Virus record (IMG/VR): IMGVR_UViG_3300010883_008773
Span: 1-20,312 of that record
DNA: 20,312 bases
Strand: one strand, 5' to 3'
Source of the DNA: a virus
Under the pieces are notes generated by a model that was given only the letters and a program-made list of their open reading frames with translations, made no database searches and had not been told where the DNA came from. The position numbers and the translations under genes are program-made. Shown piece by piece: positions 15,026 through 20,312 of this stretch (position 1 is the first letter of the stretch; the number at the start of each line of letters is the position of its first letter).

Positions 15026-16483
15026 TTAAACGAGCTTTAAGATTGCATGAGTTTGTTCATTACGAATTTCCATGCCAACTTCCATTAGCCATTCATCCGT
15101 TCTGCCATCATGTCCATCTTTAACAATATCACTTCTCAACTGCATGTCACGACTAGCTAAAGGTCGAACATTGAAGTTATTGAAGTCAATTGCTATAGCG
15201 TATTCATCCAGTGCATTGTTCAAAAGAGGATGTGGAATGAATTCCAATTCCCCTACAGGACCGTAGAACTTCGTAACCCGAAGTCCAGCAGTCGCATCTG
15301 CACCCATTTCAGCAACGAGCTGTGTAGAAGAGTCTTTCCGCGCAGCGATAGTCATAAACTTCAACCATCTATTTGAACAGAAAACAGTCTTCTTCATAGA
15401 TCCAGATACCATGTCATGGAATATAGTTTCACATACACCATCCATCGCATCCAAGTCCTGGGTTGACTCATCAACTTGACAAGCAGTGTTAGTTTCACCA
15501 TTTAGTGTTGCCACAACACCAGCGGATCCACCAATACCAAAACCCTGAAATGTCCGTGTTGGACTTTCAGAAGTAGCATCAAGAGCAAGTGCGCCTTGAG
15601 TCAAGATTGCATATTCAAGGTCACCCTTGATTTTAGCCAACTTGCGTGCCTGGAGCCGTGCCAGTTCTGGACCACCATAGTATTTGGAGGCATTTGCAGT
15701 ACCAGTGATTGTGTAAGGCTCACGGAAGATCTGGGTGCAGTTTTTTAACCTACGGACCTTTTTCTTCGTTTCTACGCCTACACTTGCACCCTCTGCCCAG
15801 CCTACACCACCAGAGTTGCCCTGGAAGTAATCAGCAGCCGCTAATGCTTTTATTTGAGCATTAGACAGGTTATTACCCCAAGTGTTAACAATCGCAGTTC
15901 CAGCATCATAATACTGGCCAGCGTTAGTAACATATTCCAGCTTCAGCAATCCAGCAGCATTTGCTGGAAGTAAATCCGCACCATCTGCATTTGGAACTAC
16001 CAGCCAGTTATTTACCAAGCTACCATGAGCTTTCATACCTACAAACTGAACCATAAGGTCAGTTGCAGTCGCATGTTCACAGCTTTTACCAATACGCACA
16101 CACAACAAGTGTGTTACGGTGGATAGAATTGTTCCACCAGTCATCGTTGCTTTATAGATAGCACCAGTTTCAAATGCTTCTAGTTGTGCGCGTCTTTCAC
16201 AGATCACAATAACCTGATCTTCCTGGGCAGCATTTGCGCCAGTTACATCATCTGTTTGTGCCGCTGTGGTTGTTAATGTCACATCTTTCTTTATCATATA
16301 CTCGTCTTCCATCCATTCAAAGATAGGTACAGGTGTAACCATCGTGGATGAGCGTCCAGCTACGGTAAAGATCGGTGTAACATCGGGATTATACATGTGA
16401 ACCTTCTTACCAAGTTCCAGTACCTGTCTTTGCGAGGCATCTGTAAATTGGCCAGCGGTTCCTGTTCCATATGTTGTTGCCAT
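15026..16483 (-). CDS. Major capsid protein, SU10-like HK97 fold (485 aa)
   Basis: The length and order (after portal and scaffold) fit a major capsid protein. The start MATTYGTGTAGQFTDASQRQVLELGKKV and the FEWMEDEYMIKKDV segment (residues ~55-70) resemble the SU10-type major head protein family. So do QIFREPYTITGTANASKYYGG (~255), ARLQARKLAKIKGDLEYAIL (a spine-helix-like segment, ~275-300) and the C-terminal EWLMEVGMEIRNEQTHAI. A variable stretch around residues 75-240 is larger than in minimal HK97 proteins and could hold an insertion domain. The SD is AAGGAAAAG upstream of the ATG at 16483. About 535 such subunits or fewer would form the shell in relatives, but the triangulation cannot be read from sequence. 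Confidence 0.88.
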   Translation of the reverse strand: MATTYGTGTAGQFTDASQRQVLELGKKVHMYNPDVTPIFTVAGRSSTMVTPVPIFEWMEDEYMIKKDVTLTTTAAQTDDVTGANAAQEDQVIVICERRAQLEAFETGAIYKATMTGGTILSTVTHLLCVRIGKSCEHATATDLMVQFVGMKAHGSLVNNWLVVPNADGADLLPANAAGLLKLEYVTNAGQYYDAGTAIVNTWGNNLSNAQIKALAAADYFQGNSGGVGWAEGASVGVETKKKVRRLKNCTQIFREPYTITGTANASKYYGGPELARLQARKLAKIKGDLEYAILTQGALALDATSESPTRTFQGFGIGGSAGVVATLNGETNTACQVDESTQDLDAMDGVCETIFHDMVSGSMKKTVFCSNRWLKFMTIAARKDSSTQLVAEMGADATAGLRVTKFYGPVGELEFIPHPLLNNALDEYAIAIDFNNFNVRPLASRDMQLRSDIVKDGHDGRTDEWLMEVGMEIRNEQTHAILKLV

Positions 16484-16507
16484 TTTTCTTTTCCTTTTAT
16501 TTAAGCA

Positions 16508-17365
16508 TTATACTTTTCGAGAATTGTCCATAATGCCATTCCAGAATTTGTCAACTTCTCCTGTTTCAGGGTCAGTATCAGACACTGGTGCTTTTCCAGG
16601 TGAGGCCACAGCAGTTGTATGCTTTGTTTTGCCTTTACTGGTAGGAGTCTTCTCATTATTTTGCGGGGAAAGGAATTTCCAGATTTTAACAAGATTTTTA
16701 TTGGTAAGATTATCGTTATTGTTCATAAACGAATTAAAACTCTCAATATCACCGTCATCAAGTCCGAGATCTTTAAGTTCAGAAACTTCAGCTTCATGCT
16801 GTTGTTTCATTTGGATCTCTTGTTTAAACTTCCCGATCTCATCTTTAGCCGACTGTGAACCCTTCCTAATAAGATAGGAGTCGTGTTCATCACGCCATGT
16901 AGCCGATGATGATCCATCGATCTGTTCATCCAGGATATCGTAGTCTTCAGGTTTTTCTGGCGGATCATTAGCGTCACTACTGATTCTTGATTGAAGATTC
17001 TGAACCACATCTGGGTTCTCTCTCAAATAAGCATCCAGTTTGTTAAGCTGTTCATACTGCGCTGCCTTATTGGTAGATTCTGTCCGTTCCTTATCGGTTT
17101 TAGACTGAAGTTCCCTGTAAGCTGTCGCAAGATCTGCCTTACCTTTATCGTTATCCTTGAACTTGTTGTCAATGAGCCATTGAATGGCTTCCTCTCGTTG
17201 TTCTGTTGTTCCTTCTTCTCCCTCGCCTTTATCTTCAACAACATCATCACTGGAGCCTGTAGCTTCATCAGTAGGAACTGATTCTTCTGAATTGAAATCA
17301 TCCAGTACATCCACAAGGTTATCCGTCTGTTCTTCAGTTGCTTGGTTTTCTTCTTGATCGCTCAT
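16508..17365 (-). CDS. Head scaffolding protein (285 aa)
   Basis: The protein is placed between portal and capsid genes and has the expected composition. Residues 1-65 are extremely acidic and low in complexity (MSDQEENQATEEQTDNLVD..., DKGEGEEGTTEQ). Residues ~65-220 are mainly charged helix with likely coiled coil (TAYRELQSKTDKERTE; IGKFKQEIQMKQQHEAEVSELK). The C-terminus is short and more basic (KGKTKHTTAVAS...FWNGIMDNSRKV), where scaffolds typically bind the capsid. No protease motif is visible, so it is a simple internal scaffold as in P22 gp8. SD GGGAG lies nine bases before the ATG. Function is inferred from position and composition rather than a conserved motif. Confidence 0.8.
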   Translation of the reverse strand: MSDQEENQATEEQTDNLVDVLDDFNSEESVPTDEATGSSDDVVEDKGEGEEGTTEQREEAIQWLIDNKFKDNDKGKADLATAYRELQSKTDKERTESTNKAAQYEQLNKLDAYLRENPDVVQNLQSRISSDANDPPEKPEDYDILDEQIDGSSSATWRDEHDSYLIRKGSQSAKDEIGKFKQEIQMKQQHEAEVSELKDLGLDDGDIESFNSFMNNNDNLTNKNLVKIWKFLSPQNNEKTPTSKGKTKHTTAVASPGKAPVSDTDPETGEVDKFWNGIMDNSRKV

Positions 17366-17388
17366 TACGATGCTCCCATTTATGCAGG

Positions 17389-19413
17389 TTATCCTTTAGC
17401 AGGAGCCTGCTGGTTGGTTTCTTGTTCGGAGTTAACCGCGTTAACAGCAACATCCAGATCCCTGCCAACCTCGGCAGTTTTATCCTTTTGTCGCTCTGTT
17501 TGAAGTTTTGCATTAGCCTTAATATTACTTACGGCCTGGGCAACTGGTTTGGTTGCCTCTGAAATTTCTGCTCGCATATTTGCATGGAATACTTCTCGTT
17601 CTCTGGTTTGCAGATCACCCTTCATCTTCTCAAGTTCACCCATAAGGCCTTTATTTTCACTTTGAAGTTTTTGTATCTGTCCATGTCTTTGCATTAGCGA
17701 GGCTTTATCTACATCCCCTGGGAGATTCATAATAACCTGTGTTTGATCATATATGCCAGCTTCAAGTAGCATAAGATCCTTTTTCAATACTGCTGATGGT
17801 GATTTTGCCCTGGTTGAACCAACAACACATTGCACATCTATATTCATAGATCCCATATCAAACATCTTAATAACAGACGAGGATCTATCATCCCAAACAG
17901 GTTGGTTTAAGGTTATTTCCTGCGCTCTTCCGTCTGGAGCCAATATCCTTACAACTCTTTGCTGGTCATATACAAGCGGAAACCACTCCATAGCCACTTT
18001 AGATAGCCTATTCATCATATCATATATTGGCAATACCTTCCAGTTTTGCTTGCGAGCCACGGCCTCATCCACTATTTGAGCCTCCCCAACTGTGCCAGGA
18101 GCGTCTTGTGTGGATCCCTGCATATATTTATAAGCACCAAATACCTGTTCTATATCCATTTCATAGCGCTGTTTCTCTGAATAAAGCTGTGAAGATATAG
18201 CGGCTGGTGAGAATTCTTTAATTTTATTTTCACGGAGTGCGCCAGGGTTAGCTCTTACTACAGCGTTAGGAATCTGCCATTTAGCGATCTCTTCTGGATC
18301 TATGGCCCCATCTTCATATACCAGCTTAAAGTTCGTTGTAGCGTTAATATGGCTGATTAAAAGAGCTTCTGTGCGATTGAGCATCCTTTGCGGAGCTTTT
18401 GCATGTCTTACATCACCCGCTGGGAATGGAGTGCCTGTATGTTCATTCATTGCTGCCTGCACTGGGTAGGTTGATATTGGGAGTATTTCGTCATATGTTA
18501 TAATGTCACCGAAACAACACACCTCTCGAACCTTTGTATCATAAATAACTTCTTCGTCTATAATTTCTTCGCTTATTAGCGTTTTATAATTAGGGTCCTC
18601 TATAAAATCTTTATATTCATCCCTGGAGTAGACATTTGTAAAGCCAGTTTGAAGGTCTGTTACTCTAACCATTGGGATATTAACTTTAGAAAAATGTACA
18701 TACTTTCTAACTTTTTCCTGATGGTCATGTGCAAGATCCGCCCTGGTAGACATCTCATCCCTGGAATATTTGCCAGAAGACTGTTCATTTACCGTGGAAT
18801 CAATAGGTGCATCGTTAATCTGTTTTCTATAGCGCGGGAACAGCGTTAGAAGGCTCTGTCTTGTATGCACATCTGAATATATAATACTGCTTGCATCTGA
18901 CAGATCGCTCTGTGATGCATTAGGATCTACAAAGACGGCTTCAGGCGGTATTCTGCGGACCCGAATGGATCCAAGACCTTTGTCAGCATTCCAGTCTGGA
19001 TATATAAAGCAATACCCTAGACCTTTAACCAGGTAGTCTTTACATACTTTCCTAAATTGTACATCTCCATAGCTATCATACCATATTTTATCTAACATCT
19101 GGTTCATTACATAGGCAAAGTCCTCATCGCCCTTTCCAAACGGTAGTACATCCCATTCAGGGGATGCGGATGCTATGTGGGCCAGAACTGTTTCAACTGC
19201 TGGTCTTATCTTATTGTTTGCCTCTGGAGGCTGACCAACTGATATTAGATAGTTCTTTTGAGCCTGTGTTAGCTGATTGCCCAGGTAGAATTCCTCATCT
19301 TCAGCCATTTGGAAACGATAGGTTGAAGACGATGACTCATAGTGAATGAATTCACTGCGAATCTCTTCTGCCGATATTTTAGGCGGTTTTAAGCTAGCTA
19401 TTGGAATTGGCAT
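17389..19413 (-). CDS. Portal protein, P22-like (674 aa)
   Basis: This is the twelve-subunit DNA entry channel of the head. The N-terminal part (FQMAEDEEFYLGNQLT, ~34-50; NKIRPAVETVLAHIASASPEW, ~66-86; DYLVKGLGYCFIYPDW, ~125-140; RVRRIPPEAVFVDPNA, ~150-165) shows the standard motifs of P22-type portals. The core continues to LNRTEALLISHINATTNFKLV (~345) and the helical SQLYSEKQRYEMDIEQVFGA region (~415). From ~574 a long Gln/Lys/Glu coiled coil is followed by a Gln/Asn-rich tail, fitting an extended C-terminal barrel into the head. The ATG at 19413 shares a base with the stop of the 85-aa gene and has no clear SD, suggesting coupling. The terminase expected as a partner lies outside this window. 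Confidence 0.92.
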   Translation of the reverse strand: MPIPIASLKPPKISAEEIRSEFIHYESSSSTYRFQMAEDEEFYLGNQLTQAQKNYLISVGQPPEANNKIRPAVETVLAHIASASPEWDVLPFGKGDEDFAYVMNQMLDKIWYDSYGDVQFRKVCKDYLVKGLGYCFIYPDWNADKGLGSIRVRRIPPEAVFVDPNASQSDLSDASSIIYSDVHTRQSLLTLFPRYRKQINDAPIDSTVNEQSSGKYSRDEMSTRADLAHDHQEKVRKYVHFSKVNIPMVRVTDLQTGFTNVYSRDEYKDFIEDPNYKTLISEEIIDEEVIYDTKVREVCCFGDIITYDEILPISTYPVQAAMNEHTGTPFPAGDVRHAKAPQRMLNRTEALLISHINATTNFKLVYEDGAIDPEEIAKWQIPNAVVRANPGALRENKIKEFSPAAISSQLYSEKQRYEMDIEQVFGAYKYMQGSTQDAPGTVGEAQIVDEAVARKQNWKVLPIYDMMNRLSKVAMEWFPLVYDQQRVVRILAPDGRAQEITLNQPVWDDRSSSVIKMFDMGSMNIDVQCVVGSTRAKSPSAVLKKDLMLLEAGIYDQTQVIMNLPGDVDKASLMQRHGQIQKLQSENKGLMGELEKMKGDLQTREREVFHANMRAEISEATKPVAQAVSNIKANAKLQTERQKDKTAEVGRDLDVAVNAVNSEQETNQQAPAKG

Positions 19414-19670
19414 TATTTATTATCTGCTATTATTTTACGAGCTTCATCAAGGTACTCACCATACATTGGGTTTCCTAATACCTTGTAGGCAAACGATACT
19501 AAATTTGCGCTTCCAACTTCTTTAGCTTTCGCCTCAAAATCAGATACTTTTGGAGTAGCCTCTTTAGTTTTTTCAACAGCAGCCTTATCATCTTTTTGGG
19601 CAAATCCTGCTCCCATTGGATTTTTATGCACTTTCATGTCAACTTTTTTTGGTGCCTTTTTAGTAGGCAT
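19413..19670 (-). CDS. Small basic hypothetical protein upstream of portal (85 aa)
   Basis: The first ~45 residues are Lys-rich and probably disordered (MPTKKAPKKVDMKVHKNPMG). The last ~40 form one or two amphipathic helices (ANLVSFAYKVLGNPMYGEYLDEARKIIADN). A good SD (AAGGAG at 19684-19679 region) precedes the ATG at 19670, and the stop overlaps the portal ATG as TAATG. The start lies inside the last codons of the 51-aa zinc-knuckle gene in another frame. No family is recognised. Expression would be tied to portal synthesis, so a head assembly or packaging accessory role is possible. Confidence 0.7.
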   Translation of the reverse strand: MPTKKAPKKVDMKVHKNPMGAGFAQKDDKAAVEKTKEATPKVSDFEAKAKEVGSANLVSFAYKVLGNPMYGEYLDEARKIIADNK

Positions 19671-19815
19671 ATTGATTTCTCCTTTTTTTTAATTTATGAT
19701 AGTGATCCCTATGGTATTTTTTTCTACAAGGATCACACATGCTATGTCTTTGCATTCCCATCTTTATAAACTCAGCAGCAGATTTATATTCTTTACATAT
19801 TGTACATTTTTTCAT
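19660..19815 (-). CDS. Small zinc-knuckle protein, CxxC-x19-CxxC (51 aa)
   Basis: Read by hand from the ATG at 19815-19813 to TAA at 19662-19660. Cysteines at 4 and 7 and at 27 and 30 (KKCTICKEY ... HSMCDPCRKKY) form a treble-clef or zinc-ribbon-like pair. A His/Lys/Arg-rich tail follows (HRDHYHKLKKRRNQYAY). Such zinc modules occur at the N-terminus of phage HNH endonucleases and as free small proteins, but here no HNH core follows. Terminase genes often lie beside such HNH proteins, which makes the place just upstream of the portal suggestive. There is no good SD; it begins five bases after the stop of the 76-aa gene, so re-initiation is likely. It overlaps the 85-aa gene by 11 bases. DNA binding is inference. 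Confidence 0.7.
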   Translation of the reverse strand: MKKCTICKEYKSAAEFIKMGMQRHSMCDPCRKKYHRDHYHKLKKRRNQYAY

Positions 19816-19820
19816 ATTAA

Positions 19821-20051
19821 TTATTTATAGTCTAATCCATTTGTTATTAGCCTTTCTATATTAGAAAATCCTTGTTCTATCTTAGATTCAATGACTGCTA
19901 TCTTTTTATCATTACTGTATGCCATATCTAAGGCCGTATCTGCCGATTCCTGCGCGTTTAACACGCTCTTGGACATTACACCTACCATGAAGATAATATT
20001 GATTAATACGATAGATATGGTAATCCAATTTCCTGTGCTAATATTTTTCAT
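19821..20051 (-). CDS. Small single-pass membrane protein with coiled coil (76 aa)
   Basis: Residues ~9-28 (WITISIVLINIIFMVGVMSK) form one hydrophobic membrane span. They are followed by a helical, heptad-like segment (SADTALDMAYSNDKKIAVIESKIEQGFSNIERL). The N-terminus is short and likely cytoplasmic. Proteins of this layout are common beside phage structural or lysis genes and may act as holin-like, spanin-like or superinfection-related factors; none can be confirmed. The ATG at 20051 is five bases after the stop of the upstream membrane gene, with only a distant G-rich SD. Together these two genes form a small membrane cassette. Confidence 0.65.
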   Translation of the reverse strand: MKNISTGNWITISIVLINIIFMVGVMSKSVLNAQESADTALDMAYSNDKKIAVIESKIEQGFSNIERLITNGLDYK

Positions 20052-20056
20052 GTCAG

Positions 20057-20312
20057 TTATTTATTTTTCCCCCATTTCCACGAGAGGGGGTTTATGTTTA
20101 ATTCTGTTTTTAATAAACTTTCCATATCTTCTATATGCTCTTTCTCTGCAAGTTTGCGCTCTGTATCATGTAATTCTATTTCTTCCATGGCCAGGACCAT
20201 ATTTCGCTCTAGTGTCTGGATCCTGGTTTCTAATTGATACCATCCAAATACTACTATGCCAGTTGCAGCAATTATCTGCAAGAGCCACTTAAAGTTTAAG
20301 GTTATGGCAAAA
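20057..20312 (-). CDS. Partial single-pass membrane protein with coiled coil (N-terminus off the right edge)
   Basis: The frame remains open to the window edge and reads FAITLNFKWLLQIIAATGIVVFGWYQL before the coiled coil (LETRIQTLERNMVLAMEEIEL), so the true start lies beyond 20312. An internal TTG at 20281 would cut into the hydrophobic span and has no SD, so it is not used here. The membrane segment is followed by ~50 charged helical residues, then NPLSWKWGKNK. The layout resembles the next gene (19821-20051), suggesting related roles in the envelope, possibly holin-like or spanin-like. No enzyme motif is present. Confidence 0.65.
   Translation of the reverse strand, partial: FAITLNFKWLLQIIAATGIVVFGWYQLETRIQTLERNMVLAMEEIELHDTERKLAEKEHIEDMESLLKTELNINPLSWKWGKNK

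Noticed and set aside
16501-17316. Extra minus-strand frames of 63, 67 and 97 aa in the scaffold gene
   Set aside because: They overlap the scaffold frame completely, have skewed composition and no SD. They are shadows.
20279-20281. TTG as the start of the rightmost membrane protein
   Set aside because: The frame is open upstream to the window edge and adds NFKWLL to the membrane span; no SD is present before the TTG.
1-20312. tRNA, rRNA, CRISPR array, insertion sequence, defence or toxin genes
   Set aside because: No cloverleaf, spaced palindromic repeats, transposase motif or defence-type motif was seen on either strand; the repeats present are in-frame protein repeats.

Overview
This window is the head-and-tail structural module of a tailed bacteriophage. 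All fifteen recognisable genes lie on the minus strand, so transcription runs from high to low coordinates. They are packed with almost no intergenic DNA; the largest gap is 85 bp, just after the major capsid gene. The P22-type portal, acidic scaffold, SU10-like major capsid protein, adaptor-like proteins and nozzle/beta-propeller-like proteins, with no tape-measure or sheath gene seen, point to a short-tailed (podovirus-type) phage. The style resembles environmental and marine podoviruses and SU10-like phages. The host cannot be named. No terminase, integrase, lysin, tRNA or bacterial gene is visible.

Layout in transcription order. (1) 20312-19413: a partial single-pass membrane protein, a second small membrane/coiled-coil protein, a 51-aa CxxC...CxxC zinc-knuckle protein and an 85-aa basic protein. 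(2) 19413-15026: portal, scaffold and major capsid protein. (3) 15025-14275: a strong 12-bp hairpin, a 155-aa possible head decoration protein and a 57-aa very basic protein. (4) 14278-9674: a 299-aa adaptor-like protein and a 1231-aa protein made of an adaptor-like head, a Pro-rich linker and a long coiled coil. (5) 9671-5821: two genes that look like the two halves of one nozzle/beta-propeller protein. (6) 5821-1: a 1408-aa highly repetitive fibre and the first 526 residues of a further tail or receptor-binding protein that runs off the left edge. Four small or edge-spanning genes (1580-1, 14448-14275, 19815-19660 and the true extent of 20312-20057) were read by hand.

Together the genes would build the procapsid (portal, scaffold, capsid), close it with adaptors, attach the nozzle and add fibres. 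The most unusual points are these. The nozzle gene is split, and its first half carries an extra C-terminus of about 240 residues that combines a CFI-box-like motif with a nucleotidyltransferase-like motif (GSxARxE...DIQI...D). The 1231-aa coiled coil has successive repeat lengths of 154, 143, 132 and 66 residues, all exact multiples of 11. The same AHGL-type domain appears in three consecutive tail genes. Functional names are from recognition of family patterns by eye; no database search was run.
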